A stretch of 64,000 bases of DNA from assembly GCA_963921425.1 (NCBI GenBank), contig OY992839.1:560501-624500 (forward strand), read 5' to 3'. Below are positions 53,680 through 64,000 of this stretch, in pieces. The notes under the pieces were generated by a model that was not told the origin of the DNA, made no database searches, and saw only the letters and a list, made by a program, of their open reading frames with translations. This stretch comes from Dryas octopetala (Eukaryota > Streptophyta > Magnoliopsida > Rosales > Rosaceae). A program made the translations under genes and the position numbers. How positions within the stretch are numbered: the first letter of the stretch is position 1; each line of letters begins with the position of its first letter.

Positions 53680-54867
53680 TCATCGATCCTGGATATCCAC
53701 TTTTCCTTGATACACATTCAACAATTGAGGTACTTGGTCGAGATATCTGCTCACAAACCTCTCCAAAAAGTGATTTTCTGCAGGAAAAAGCACACTACCC
53801 AAACTCAACTTCTCACTTACCAATCTTTTCAACAACAAAACTTTAACAACAGAACACCTTGGGATGATTCTCTTCTCCAAACTCAGACCCAGAACTGAGG
53901 GGTATATTGTAATGGTTGCCGAAGGGTAACCCATCTTGTTCACTATGAAATCCATTGCTTTCATTATTTTCTTCTCAGAACGGGCCATACAGTTCCGCCT
54001 GAAGGCAGAAAGAATATCATTCTCAGACCACCCCCACCTCTTATAAACCTCTTGACTTTGGTTCCATATTGACTTCTTCAAAGATAACACGTGTATCGCA
54101 TACGCAAAACTATGTTTGTTGGGGTCAAATCCCATTTCTTTCACCTCATCAACAATTTGACTGAACATTTCATGCTTTTTCATCAAAAGATTAGGATGAG
54201 AAACTAGCAACAGGGCAATACATGACTGGGGCAAACCCAATTCTCTAAGCAGCCCAATATTGGGCATGGCATTCTTGGATAAATTTTCCTTGAAAATCCT
54301 AGACCTGTTCTTCAAAATACCGATGACTTTTTCATCAGAGAGTACCGCGCTCTTGAACAAGTTATAAGAGGGAATAATCTGGTTCTCTAAGCTTACCCTC
54401 AAAAGGCCTGGGTCACAGCACAAAGTTCTTGCAAGGTCCAGCCTTGATACCCCTATAGAGCAGAAAAATTCAAGCTTTGGCAGAAGAGTTTTCTGGGCAT
54501 TGGCCATCAGAAGTGCTGGTTGTCTCTTTACAAGCTTTGAGATCTGGGTGGTGGAGAATTCAAAGCTTCTTAAAAGGGCCAAAACCGAGTCTGGTTTCTC
54601 TAAAGATCGAAGCTTTTCCTTCTGGGATGCTACAATCGCTGCTTCTGGGGACAACCCACACGAGTTTACGAGGTAAGAAACTGTAGGATCATCTTGCTCT
54701 GCTGAGATTTTGGAGGTGATGGGTCTACAAAGTGTTAGACTTTGCAGAGGAAAATGTGGATCTGCTACTGCAAATCCTTCCAATGGGAACAGATTTCTGC
54801 AAAACGCACAAGAAAATATCGGATATGCCGATCGGAGGCTCTTGTTGAAAATGCAGAGTGGCGCCAT
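53680..54867 (-). CDS. mTERF-family organelle transcription termination factor protein
   Basis: An intronless frame of 395 aa, as is usual for a large class of plant mTERF genes. The N-terminus is basic and Ser/Arg-containing without acidic residues for about 30 residues, consistent with a mitochondrial or plastid transit peptide. The body has repeated mTERF helices with family signatures: VSYLVNSCGLSPEAA, KLVKRQPALLMANAQKTLLPKLEFF, LLRELGLPQSCIALLLVSHP, WGWSENDILSAFRRNC and MDFIVNKMGYP. mTERF proteins bind organellar nucleic acid and affect transcription, splicing or ribosome assembly; the specific target of this one is unknown. Start and stop are both in frame and complete. Confidence 0.93.
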   Translation of the reverse strand: MAPLCIFNKSLRSAYPIFSCAFCRNLFPLEGFAVADPHFPLQSLTLCRPITSKISAEQDDPTVSYLVNSCGLSPEAAIVASQKEKLRSLEKPDSVLALLRSFEFSTTQISKLVKRQPALLMANAQKTLLPKLEFFCSIGVSRLDLARTLCCDPGLLRVSLENQIIPSYNLFKSAVLSDEKVIGILKNRSRIFKENLSKNAMPNIGLLRELGLPQSCIALLLVSHPNLLMKKHEMFSQIVDEVKEMGFDPNKHSFAYAIHVLSLKKSIWNQSQEVYKRWGWSENDILSAFRRNCMARSEKKIMKAMDFIVNKMGYPSATITIYPSVLGLSLEKRIIPRCSVVKVLLLKRLVSEKLSLGSVLFPAENHFLERFVSRYLDQVPQLLNVYQGKVDIQDR

Positions 54868-55129
54868 GTTAGACTGATTGGTGGGTGGAGAAGCTCAATT
54901 TTTCATATATTTTCCCCCTATTCCTTCACAGGGTTTCGGTTGAATTCCCTCTCTGAATTATACTCGATCAATTCTAGTTTTTCTTTTCTAGTAATCTGAA
55001 AGCTAAATTCTGATGATTGTCCGTTTTGCCAGAATGTTATAGTACTTGAGCTGCGCATTAGACCCAAAATAGTCATTTTGTAATCCTACAAGCAACATTT
55101 TGCATCTTACTCACTCTCACAGTCTCACT

Positions 55130-55450
55130 CAGGTATTGTCCAGTCACCAATAAACATGTTAGTTTAACTAAACAGTAAACACCCCAAATGAATGCACTTC
55201 CTATCCTAACCAGTAACCACATATGGTTTTAGTTTTATCGATCACAACCAAGCATCTAGTTTCTAGTGTTGCCTTGACCCACCTGCCCTTTGCTTGTTTT
55301 AATATTACAAACAGTCCTAAAATAAACCAAAAGAAAAACCAAGTACAGTGTCTTTATTATATATTATAGGAAACTAGAATAGTATTTCAAGCACAAATTA
55401 GAGTAAGTGAATGAAGGGGGGAACAAATACCAGCGAGTGTTCGAGATATG
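55130..55450. pseudogene. Decayed, internally deleted PEX6 duplicate
   Basis: Three stretches match PEX6 in the same order and orientation. CACTTCCTAT, TTTTAGTTTTA and AACCAAGCATC-AGTTT-TAGTG through CACCTGCCCTTTGCT (55185-55295) match the end of a PEX6 intron and the exon 14 edge (44730-44861). CAGTCCTAAAAT to TATTATAGGAAA (55310-55375) matches 45231-45287. AATACCAGCGAGTGTTCGAG (55427-55446) matches the end of exon 1 (49486-49506). Intron sequence is included, so it is a DNA-level copy, not a retrocopy. No open frame remains. Confidence 0.65.
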
Positions 55451-55457
55451 ACATACT

Positions 55458-55501
55458 TTCCCACATCGAAATAATGTACGTAGGTTTTGCTATTGATATA
55501 A
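55458..55501 (+). promoter_or_regulatory. USE + TATA promoter of 7SL RNA copy 2
   Basis: TTCCCACATCG (55458-55468) differs from the plant USE consensus RTCCCACATCG only at the first base. A TATA-like GATATAAC near 55495-55501 follows about 26 bp later, and the RNA start lies about 28 bp further, the same geometry as copy 1. Confidence 0.78.
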
Positions 55502-55522
55502 CCAAGTCATACAAGGGAGATC

Positions 55523-55946
55523 GCCGGGCTCAATAACGTGTGCCTGTGACCCATGTGGGGGCATTAAAGGTGGGCTTCAAGGAAGTTGATTGAGTTGAAT
55601 GGGCCGGTGTGTGGGCTTCTGCGATGTTAGGCCCTTATTGAAGCCGTTGTGTTGTTCTCTAGTGATCACACTAGTGCGGTACTCTGGCGTGGGCAAATAT
55701 TCCGCTACATGGAACGGACGATGTTGGCCGCCTGCTAAAGGCGACGCAGCTTGGCCACCCGCACCCACCAGCGCGTGCATGTGCATTCGCTCTTCCTCAA
55801 TCCAGAGGACTCTGGAGGAGAATTCCCGTTCCTACTCAGATGTAGTGAAGAACCGCCTGCTGGCTTATCAGAGCAGCGAGGGCTCTTTCAGTCCCGCAGA
55901 GCTGGTGCACCCCCTAGGCCCGTCCTTGCTCAACTGACCCCTCCTT
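55523..55946 (+). ncRNA. 7SL (SRP) RNA, copy 2, with internal insertion
   Basis: The 5' part (GCCGGGCTC, TGCCTGTGACCC, TGGGGGCATTAAAGGTGGGC) is a good plant 7SL Alu domain, better than copy 1. The 3' part has GGCTTATCAGAGCAGCGAGGG and ends GCTCAACTGACCCC followed by T5. The distance from the 5' end to GGCTTATCAGAG is 339 nt against 168 nt in copy 1, implying about 170 nt of extra GC-rich sequence (roughly 55670-55850). The S-domain part after it is about 15 nt shorter and rearranged. The total of about 424 nt is well over the usual 300. It is probably a pseudogene or an aberrant transcript despite an intact promoter. Confidence 0.65.
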
Positions 55947-56284
55947 TTTCGTTTTTTTTTTTTTTTTGAAAAAAAATTGACTGCGAACACAAAATGAAAA
56001 AAAAAAAAAAAAAAAACAAGAATGGAGATCGTGCGGTTCGTTGGAAGCTTACACTTGACAGTCCTCAAGCCGGGTCGGTGCGGTTCGGTGGTTTTTTTTC
56101 GGTTCTCCGGGTCTTATTTTTCTTACGGGTTTCACTTACCCGTATTCCAACTTAAAGACCCATTCCATCTCAGCCGCTGAATAGATCGTGCGGTTCAGCT
56201 CTCTTTTTCACATCTATTCCGCAAGAGAAAAAAAAAAAAAAAAAAGACCACCTCTTTGTTCTCTAAAACCCATATGCCTCGCTA

Positions 56285-56293
56285 AAACCCTAA
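56285..56293 (+). promoter_or_regulatory. Telo-box upstream of RIO1
   Basis: AAACCCTAA lies about 90 bp upstream of the RIO1 ATG. Telo-boxes are enriched at plant genes for ribosome biogenesis, which fits RIO1's role. The motif is short, so this is suggestive only. Confidence 0.5.
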
Positions 56294-56380
56294 TTCAAAC
56301 AAAGAACCGATCATCACCCTCGTTTGGAATGCATTGATTTTCCTTCTCTGCAAATAATCAGAAGAATCAAATTAAGTAAA

Positions 56381-58419
56381 ATGCTTGCTGTTGAAGAAAG
56401 AGTAGTGAAGGCTCATGAAGCTGAAGAAGAAGTCGACGACGATGTGGATGAGGATGATGAACATTCATGGTCATCGGACTCAGACATCGGATATGCATTG
56501 GACTATTTGGACTCCAAGGACGATGACGAAGCAGTAGAAGGTGGTTTCGCAATCAATTCAAGGCGTCCCAATGCTCATGGAGGCCTTCACTCTCGCCCCA
56601 ATTCCTCAACCCATCAGCCTCTCTCGAATCGCAACCAGAAATTCTCTGCCCGCATCCGAGCTTCACCTTTAGAGGTACAAATACAATTGCACTCTTAAAA
56701 GATTAAATTTTTTTTTTTTTGGTTTTTATTGTTGTGGTATGTAAACATTCTTAGCTGAGGTAGCTTTTTCATTGTTGGGTTTAATTCTGTTTGTTAGTTT
56801 CTGCTAATTTGCTAGTAAAGATTACATTTTTGTTGGCTTTGCGGTGTAGGAGTGGGAGAGCAGGTTGAATGTTGGCATGTCCAACTCGGTGACAACTTCC
56901 ATTCGTGAAATTGTTCGAGAGACGGCCATTGGCAGAACCAAAACTACCGACAAAGCGGATCGTGCCACTGTCGAGAAGGTGAGAGACAATATTTTATTCA
57001 CCCGACCAGTAAAAATATATAATTTTTATTTGTGGGTTTTCTTTAATCATTCCAACATTTTAGTTTATTAATTGGTTTCAGTGATTGTGTGTTTTTTTAT
57101 TTCACCAGGCCATCGATCCTAGAACCCGGATGGTTTTATATAAATTATTGGGTCGTGATGTGTGTCATTGTATCAATGGCTGCATTTCTACGGGGAAAGA
57201 AGTACGTGTTGCATTACCCTTATTTTAAGACCTGTAGTAATGTGATTTTCGGACTTGGTACTGATCTTGCTGTAGTGATTATATATACTGAATCTTCTAG
57301 TTTCATTTGATAAATAATTTTCACATCTGTGGCTTCTGTGTTCTCATCATGGAATCATTCTTTCTTCTTGAACAGGCAAATGTTTATCATGCAACAAGAT
57401 CTGATGGCCAGGAACTGGCGATCAAAGTGTTCAAAACATCTATTCTGGATTTTAAGTAAGTTATGTGAACTTTTAGCTTATTTTAACGATGAGTTATATT
57501 ATAGAAAATTTGGACTGTGGTAGTGCCAGACACTATAAACATGCATATGCATCTATATAGCTTTTGAGAAATTTGTTGTGGGTCTAGCGATATAAAATGC
57601 TCATTGCTTTCCACAACTTTGAAATTAGATTTTCTTTTGCTTCATTTTACTTCTTTCGTATTGATGTTTATTGTGAATTTTGTTAAAATATCGTCTTGTT
57701 CTCTCTGATAGTCAAGTTTGACTGGGAAGTTGACCATGTAATTATAGAGCATAATAAAGAAAGAAAAAAAGGGTTTTAAAGTTTCTATGACAACTGAATT
57801 TACGTGCTTGGTTTTGCACCATATGTGTGTTATATCAGTAGTTTTATAATGTCTTGTTTTGCTTTCCAAACAACTTCAGGGACAGGGATAGATATGTACA
57901 AGGGGATTACCGATTCAGACATGGATACTGCAGGCACAATCCCAGGAAAATGGTGAAGACATGGGCAGAGAAAGAAAGGAGGAATCTGAAAAGGTAAGAC
58001 AAACAAAATTTTAACCTTTAGACTAGGCATATCAGTACTCTTGTCTCTTTCTCTCTCTCTTGAGGGACATATATATGGAAATACAAAGGAATGTTTATGC
58101 ATTTTGTACAGTGGTTTTAGCCTGAACTATGAAATCTCTATTTCAGTCTTTATAAAAACCCGACCCTATGGTTTTATTATGAAGCTGTTTTTTTTTTTTT
58201 TTTTTTTTCATGCTAATTGATTAGAGATGGTTTGTAAAATGCAGGATAGAGGACGCAGGAATTAGATGCCCAACTCCATATCATTTACAACTTCATGTGC
58301 TGGTCATGGAATTCATAGGTATGCCTATTTTCAATGAACATATCTGCTAATGGGTGTAGCAAGAGCAACTTGTTTTGGTTGTCAACCCCTTTCTTGTGAC
58401 CAAACCTAGTTCCCTTTTT

Positions 58420-58460
<41 letters not shown>

Positions 58461-60114
58461 CGTTTTTGTAAACAATATTGAGTTTAGGCTTCATAAGGCA
58501 TATTTTAATATTTTATAGTTAGAATAACCTTGATTGTTGTATTCTATTACAGGGAAGGCAGGTTGGGCAGCACCTCGTCTCAAGGATGCTGCATTATCAT
58601 TAGACAAGCTACGAGAAGGTTATAGAGAGGTGTGCCCTATTCTTTGATGATAATATTTTATGTGATGTTAATTACAATACCTGAACCTATTGGAAAGATA
58701 ATGGCAGTAGGAACAGATGGACAGGCCTTAAGAGCTCTCAAATAACTTTATATTTTGTTGCTTTCCCTTGTGAGTCTCCTTGGATGGATCAGGTTGGAGT
58801 AGCCATAGTAGTGTTCATTGGAAATAGCTTAGTTTTATAATATGTTAAATTCTAACTTGCAGTAAGATTCTTATGGAGAGAGCTTTAATAGTAATTTACT
58901 TTATGTTAGTGAAAAGGTTTTATTTTTTATATTGTATTTGCTACTGGAATGACCTCGTAGTAATTTGTTGCCAGATGATTATTGCTATGCGAATGTTATA
59001 TCAGAAGGGCAAACTGGTGCATGGGGACCTTAGTGAATACAATATTCTTTATTTTGATGTGAGTATTGCAATTAAACACTGTGAAGTTTGAATTCATTGT
59101 ACATGATAGTATGCAATGTTATTAATGTATTCTGCTTTGCTCTTTGGCAGGGCCACTTGTATATCATTGATGTTTCTCAAGCAGTTGATCTGGACCACCC
59201 TCGTGCTAATGAATTCCTAAGTAAAGATTGTGTTCATGTTTCTGTAAGTTCATAGTTTTTGTTTTTCATTGTTTTTTAAATAGGTAATACATTCAGTGCT
59301 ATGAGCTTATCAAACATTTGGTGGCACACAGGATTTCTTCAAAAAACATGGTGTAGCAGTTATGACAACTCGGGAGCTCTTTGATTTTATAGTTGACCCA
59401 TGTATTGCTGATCAAGCGGTGGACAATTATCTGGATGTGGTTTGATTCCTTCCTCTTGCTGTCAAATATTAAAAAACTTAGTTTCCTATAAATAATATAA
59501 AAAATTATAGAACTTAGGTAATATCTCTATTTGACTGGCTTTGACTGCAGGTGCAACAAAAAGTTATGGCAAGAGGAGATCTATCTGCAGAGGATGAAAT
59601 TGCAGACTCTGTATTCTTGCAGGTTACAACAACATAACTATGTTATTGAAGTTCCTTACATATATAAACATAAATGTATTTGCATGATTGTGGGCACGCA
59701 AAATTTTGGGATATTCATTTGTTTTTTGTCTTTGGCTTCCAGTCCTTCATTCCAAAGACACTAGAACATGTGAAGAATGTTGAGGGAGATGCAATACGGA
59801 TAACTAGTGGTGAAGACACTGGGGACATGTACTATAAAACTATTACAGGACTAAAACAGGCTCTTCCTGGAGTCCAACTAGCTCCACCTGAGACTGAATC
59901 TGACTCTGATATTGATGAAGAAAATTCAAGTGATTCAGAAGGGAGGAGTTCCTTGTGCGAAATGAAGGCCTGTGATCCTCTCGATAAGAAAGTTGCTAGA
60001 AAAGAGAACAAGAAGAAAGTCAAAGAAGAGAAGAGGGAAGATCGGAAAAATAAAGTGCCAAAGGCTGTAAAGAAAAGAAAGAAGAAGCTAGCCAAATCCC
60101 GCAAGACGAGGTAG
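56381..60114 (+). CDS. RIO1: RIO1 atypical protein kinase, 40S ribosome maturation
   Basis: Twelve exons (56381-56674, 56850-56978, 57109-57201, 57376-57455, 57880-57993, 58245-58318, 58553-58629, 58975-59058, 59151-59243, 59332-59439, 59551-59622, 59743-60114) give about 529 aa. Exon 10 could end three bases earlier. An acidic N-terminus leads to the RIO domain: nucleotide loop STGKEANVYHA, lysine K189 in [11 protein letters not shown]1 block [23 protein letters not shown] (read in parts), catalytic loop [12 protein letters not shown] (D305, N310) and metal-binding IIDVSQAVD (D322). The C-terminus has an acidic Ser patch and a Lys-rich tail. RIO1 acts as an ATPase/kinase in the last cytoplasmic steps of 18S rRNA and 40S maturation. 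All catalytic residues are present. The start is the first in-frame ATG. Confidence 0.95.
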
Positions 60115-60284
60115 CTTCCTGTGATGGCAATTGAGTATTGGGCAAAGGATAGGCACAGCTATTATATATATATATAGAAAGCATTTAAATTTGTTACATT
60201 GGTGTTTTGATTGTTGTTTGGGCTTATCAGGGGTTATTTAAGTTTATTGGGTAGAGTTAAGTATGATTTATGGAACATATGGGT

Positions 60285-60768
60285 TTAGAATTTAAGATTT
60301 AGGATTTTTCTTTATTAGAGAGAGACATTGGTGTATCAGACCAAAAAAGAGATACATTGGTGTAGTTGCGATGCATGCACCATTAGTTTTGTTTTTTTTT
60401 GAGTTTATTTCCATTTCACGAAACAAGGCAGGTGCTTCCTTTAGTTATAAGGACCACAAATGGCGTACACCAAGAAATCACTTCTATCCGGCAGCCCCTC
60501 TAACTGTACCTCTGGCGCAATGTTCCCTCTAGCTTGCTAGTATATATGGGCCATTCCATTGACTTGGGTCTCTTGGTGCTGGAGCAGCCTCCCAATGCTT
60601 TGAAGATTTTTCTTTTTTAATTGTCCAAAATGATTTACAAACAAACAAACAAGCTACATAATGATGGAACTAGAGAATGCAAAATAGATAAAAGACTTTG
60701 AAATGGAAAATACTAGGATTCATGAATTCATTCCATGATTTTTACGTAAAAGCCATGCAGTGATGCTA
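60285..60768. repeat. Local segmental duplication, copy A (without MITE)
   Basis: About 480 bp closely match 62396-63053 in the same orientation, for example GTTGCGATGCATGCACCATTAG, CGAAACAAGGCA, TGTTCCCTCTAGCTTGCTAG and TGGAGCAGCCTCCCAATGC. This copy lacks the 183-bp element found in copy B and keeps the empty site CTCTAACTGTACCTCTGG near 60500. It lies downstream of both RIO1 and the convergent SMR-like gene. Confidence 0.88.
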
Positions 60769-60920
60769 CAATGGCACTACTAAATAAATGGCGCTACATA
60801 ATCAAATAATGGGAATATATAAGATGTCAGAATGTTAAGATTACATAAGGGTTCCAAACTTCATTTGGTAAGCTAGAGAACCAAGTGTTATATAAAGTGG
60901 AGAAGAAAATCCGTTCTAAT

Positions 60921-61247
60921 CTAAACTAATTGATAACACAAATTCTTTTTGATATTGGAGAGGGAAGGTCTGAACTTGCGGCACTTTCTTGGGGCTGGCG
61001 GGCACGAAACTTGTGTGGCTTCTTTGGGTGTTGGGGTGCCTTCGGATTCTAAAGAATCCATGATGAGACAGATGAGAGGCTTTATTGAAGAAGGTCGTGG
61101 GCGCTTTCTTGGGGCTGGCGGGCACGAAACTTGTCTGGCTTTTTTGGGTGTTGGGGTGCCTTCGGATTCTAAAGAATCCATGGTGGCTTCTTTGGGTGTT
61201 GGGGTGCCTTCGGATTCTAGGCCTCCATCCTTGTTTGGAAAACCCAT
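60921..61247 (-). CDS. SIAMESE-related (SMR)-like small CDK-inhibitor protein with duplicated motif
   Basis: A 108-aa frame starting at MGFPNKDGG. It contains three copies of LESEGTPTPK (residues 10-19, 26-35 and 66-75); the second and third are each followed by QVSCPPAPRK (39-48 and 79-88) and a basic run. In plant SMR/SIAMESE proteins a TPT-containing motif followed by CPPAPRK occurs once and mediates CDK-cyclin inhibition, promoting endoreduplication. Here the pair is repeated, with near-identical DNA units of about 75 bp and an extra partial unit. Family assignment rests on these short motifs only; other SMR regions are not obvious. The start is the ATG at 61247; the frame is open further upstream without family similarity. 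It could also be a young pseudogene or a repeat-driven open frame. Confidence 0.63.
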   Translation of the reverse strand: MGFPNKDGGLESEGTPTPKEATMDSLESEGTPTPKKARQVSCPPAPRKRPRPSSIKPLICLIMDSLESEGTPTPKEATQVSCPPAPRKCRKFRPSLSNIKKNLCYQLV

Positions 61248-61850
61248 CTTAGAGAAAGAGGAGGACGGTTTGAGAAAAAGGAAGCGGATGCAGAAGTGAA
61301 TTTCATTAAGACATAATGCACGTACATATAAATACAAGTACAAAGCTTGGCCACCAAGTATCCTAATACAACGAGGATAGAAATACAAGCATAACTAGGA
61401 GTTCTAGAGCAACGGCTCCTTTTCTGGCCAACCTGGGCCTGGCCCAAAATTTGCAAGGCGGCCAGAGGAGGAGGGGAGTTTGGTGGAATTGAAGCCTGAG
61501 GTACGTGGTTGAGTTCGTATCCATGGGAGAAGCACAAGCATTACAAGATGGTGTACCAGTTGGAGAAGAACTACTTTCCTGACCAGTACGTGTCTCGACT
61601 AGGCATTTCTTGAACCTGCTAAATCCAATGCCAATGCCAAAGAAAGGCCAAAGGGAACGAATTCGAAATTCAATAAAAATAAAAAATTAATTCATTAAAT
61701 AATTATATATGGGTGTACGTGTCTGACTCACTCTACCACCTTTCGTCTTCATCCATTGGATTCCTTCCCAATCCCACTTCTTTAATTAATTACCAAAATA
61801 TCTAATCTTTCTCATTTCTCTTTCATTTAGCAGTTAGTATCAAGGAAAGG
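61248..61850. other. 5' flank of the SMR-like gene
   Basis: No other gene is evident. A short frame overlapping the flank (61217-61537, minus) has no recognisable domain. The region presumably holds the promoter of the SMR-like gene. Confidence 0.35.
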
Positions 61851-62006
61851 AATGAAATTTCAAAAATTTCGGCGAAATTTCGCTTAAATTTTGGCCGAAA
61901 TTTCGAAGCTGCTACACGTGAATTTTTGTAAACTTTCGGCGAAATTTCACCTAAATTTTGGCAAAATTTGACGAAATTTCACCCAAATTTCGTCGAAATT
62001 TCGAAC
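61851..62006. repeat. Array of GAAATTTCG palindromes
   Basis: About 155 bp made of closely spaced variants of the near-palindromes CGGCGAAATTTCGC, GCCGAAATTTCG and GACGAAATTTCACC, alternating with AAATTTTGGC. Units vary in length, so it is a degenerate short-period repeat. The self-complementary words can pair with each other. Confidence 0.8.
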
Positions 62007-62395
62007 CCATGTTAGTAGCACTAACTCTATGTTGGCCACACAAAAAAATACCACTAACTCTAATCCTATCCTCCAATTATATCCCCTCTAAAACCCATTG
62101 ACATATATGATCGTAGCACTATATAGCATGATGATGTGATGTTATTAATTTATTTAAATTATAATATGTATACACATATTATATTTAAATGAATTGATAA
62201 CATTATATAATTATACTACATTGTGTTACGATTACTCACAATAATTTCTCAATTAATTGGCATACTATTATCAATTGCTTCATCGCCTCTTCAACTTAAT
62301 TAAAATAGAGTTAATTAGTGCCCGTTTGGGCTGCGGTTTAGAAGGTACAAGCACTTTTTTTTACAACTTCTGATTTGATTTCTGTTTGGAAAATC

Positions 62396-63053
62396 TTAGA
62401 ATTTAAGATTTAGGATTTTTCTTTATTAGAGAGATACATTGGTGTATCAGACCAAAAAGAGATACATTGGTGTAGTTGCGATGCATGCACCATTAGGTTT
62501 TTTTATTTTATTTTTGAGTTTATTTCCATTTAACGAAACAAGGCAAGTGCTTCCTTAAGTTATAACTACCACAAATGACGTACACCAAGAAATCATTTCT
62601 ATCCGGCATCCCCTCTAATTGGAAAAATTATAGAGTATAACTGATATACCGTCATGTGGTATAACCAATTCAATGTGTAAGGGTATTATTGGATGATGTG
62701 TTAATATTAGTAGGGTATAATATTAATAACATACACTCATATTATAACACATAGACTGATTATACCACATGTCAATATATCAATTATACAAAATAATTTC
62801 TCCGTACCTCTGGCGCAATGTTCCCTCTAGCTTGCTAGAATATATGGGCCATTCCATTGACTTGGATCTCTTGGTGCTGGAGCAGCCTCCCAATGCCGCG
62901 CTCTGAAGATTTTATTTTTTTGATTGTCCAAAATGATTTACAAACAAACAAACAAATTAACAAGCTACATAATGATAGAACTAAAAGACTTTGAAATGGA
63001 AAATACTAGGATTTCATTCCATGATTTTTACATAAAAGCCAAGCAGTGATGCT
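62396..63053. repeat. Local segmental duplication, copy B (with MITE insertion)
   Basis: This matches 60285-60768 at high identity in direct orientation, about 2.1 kb apart, interrupted by the MITE at 62621-62803. Small indels distinguish the copies (extra GCGCTC after CCCAATGC, one more AAAC unit). The SMR-like gene lies between the two copies. Confidence 0.88.
62621..62803. mobile_element. Foldback MITE, 183 bp, inserted in duplicated DNA
   Basis: The ends GGAAAAATTATAGAGTATAA and the reverse complement of the right end, GGAGAAATTATTTTGTATAA, form long imperfect inverted repeats extending about 55 bp. Comparison with the empty site in copy A (TAACT/GTACC) shows the whole element is an insertion, and no clear target-site duplication is visible. 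The element at 14235-14416 is a relative in opposite orientation. There is no coding capacity. Confidence 0.85.
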
Positions 63054-63250
63054 GCTAAACCTTAGCCTAAATCCACAAGGCTCTCTTGAAAAGATCTAGA
63101 GACTACTAGAAACCTCAAGAGAGTTTTGATTGAAAATAAACAACCACTGCGTAGACATCAGCTAACACACACTAGACCTAACGATCCAAGACAAGCAAAC
63201 AGAAAGAGCAACAGCTAGCAACAAACAGCAACATCAGTCGGAGGAAGAGA

Positions 63251-63661
63251 TCAAGGTCTAGCCTCGTTCCCTGCTCCTCCTACTTGTCCCTCAACAACAT
63301 GAACTTCATCGTAAACGTCCTCATATGCAGAGATACAGATAATTTTCAGCATTTCAACGTTGTTTTGGTCGTCATTCCAAAACGGAGCGACCTCACCTGT
63401 TTTCTTCAAGGATACAGACACCACCCCCTTCTTCTCCTCAAAGGCAGCCCTCACGTGTCGCAAGACCTCAGCATGAAGATCATCCGGTCCATCAAACTCG
63501 TCAGGATTCACTTTTTTCAGAGTGGATTCAGTGCCATCACCCATCATTCGCTTCACACACAAACATTTTGGATCATCATCTTCTGATGAACGGCTGCGCG
63601 CCAGAGGACCCTTGACCTTGTTGAGTTGTGGGTGCTCCCTCACGAGACGACATGGCAACAT
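63251..63661 (-). CDS. Unrecognised 136-aa open reading frame
   Basis: An ATG-initiated frame (MLPCRLVREHPQLNKV) with mixed, protein-like composition: a charged Ser/Asp stretch near 26-33, then EEKKGVVSVSLKKTGEVAPFWNDDQ and an acidic C-terminus. I see no signal peptide, membrane segment or known domain. It follows copy B of the local duplication on the 3' side. It could be a small real gene, an exon of a larger gene running off the window, or chance. An antisense frame of 100 codons overlaps it and is less protein-like. Confidence 0.35.
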   Translation of the reverse strand: MLPCRLVREHPQLNKVKGPLARSRSSEDDDPKCLCVKRMMGDGTESTLKKVNPDEFDGPDDLHAEVLRHVRAAFEEKKGVVSVSLKKTGEVAPFWNDDQNNVEMLKIICISAYEDVYDEVHVVEGQVGGAGNEARP

Positions 63662-64000
63662 GCAGCTACCTAAACAAAGTTAAAAGTGTTTGCTTGATGT
63701 TTGTGTGGAGAACATTGTAAACAAAGATGCATATATGTACACATATTAATTACATATATTACACCTACATCACTATCTGAAAATCTTTTGTTCACTGCAG
63801 CCCTTTGATTCTTTGATATGGACTATGTGATCTCTGTTGAGGCATTGATCGACTTATTGTGATCTTCCAACATTAATAAGGATCAGGACGTACGTACAAG
63901 ATCACATGAGCTGGGGCTACGTACGTTTTACTCAAGAGTAATGCAGTCTGTAGATAAGGGCCTTGAAAAGGGTTATAGATTAAGACCATGGTAGAGAACT
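63662..64000. other. Non-coding end of window
   Basis: AT-rich sequence without coding or RNA gene signal. Confidence 0.35.

Overview
This window is nuclear DNA from a flowering plant, most likely a woody eudicot; Rosaceae is my guess but is not proven. The evidence is the plant-specific gene set, long AT-rich intergenic DNA, GT-AG introns of 80 to 700 bp, GA/CT microsatellites, small non-autonomous DNA transposons, and plant-type promoter signals (site II plus telo-box; USE plus TATA). I rebuilt gene models by hand from splice sites and conserved protein families. Every multi-exon model closes in frame, and two match the length I recall for the Arabidopsis protein to within one residue (CUL1 738 aa, PEX6 940 aa).

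Layout. 1-3.5 kb: intergenic. 3.6-6.6 kb (+): an INDETERMINATE DOMAIN zinc-finger transcription factor. 7.4-7.95 kb (+): an apparently unannotated two-snoRNA C/D gene with its own promoter. 8.7-12.8 kb (-): a cation diffusion facilitator, metal tolerance protein C1 type. 13.0-14.4 kb: a hairpin, a degenerate minisatellite and foldback MITEs. 14.7-21.9 kb (+): LUMINIDEPENDENS. 24.3-29.5 kb (+): CULLIN1. 32.0-39.7 kb (-): a 1697-aa CW-type zinc-finger protein. 39.7-44.2 kb: AT-rich intergenic. 44.2-49.8 kb (-): PEX6. 50.1 kb (-): tRNA-Ala(AGC). 51.6-52.25 kb: a Tourist/Harbinger-type MITE. 52.3-52.6 and 55.5-55.9 kb (+): two 7SL (SRP) RNA genes or pseudogenes with USE/TATA promoters. 53.7-54.9 kb (-): an intronless mTERF protein. 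56.4-60.1 kb (+): RIO1 kinase. 60.9-61.2 kb (-): a small SIAMESE-related (SMR)-like protein with an internally duplicated CDK-inhibitor motif. 60.3-63.05 kb: a local duplication, one copy of which carries a MITE. 63.25-63.66 kb (-): an unrecognised 136-aa ORF.

The neighbours are mostly independent housekeeping and regulatory genes, with no operon logic. Functional themes recur: the snoRNA pair, RIO1 (40S maturation), tRNA-Ala and 7SL RNA all belong to ribosome or translation biology. CUL1 and the SMR-like protein act on protein turnover and the cell cycle. LD and the IDD factor regulate development. The 50-55.5 kb stretch is a patchwork: pieces of PEX6 and its tRNA-Ala neighbour were copied and have decayed between the 7SL and mTERF genes.

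The least expected signals are the snoRNA gene (7.4-7.95 kb), the 7SL pair, the repeat-expanded SMR-like protein, and two likely GC-AG introns (IDD and CUL1).
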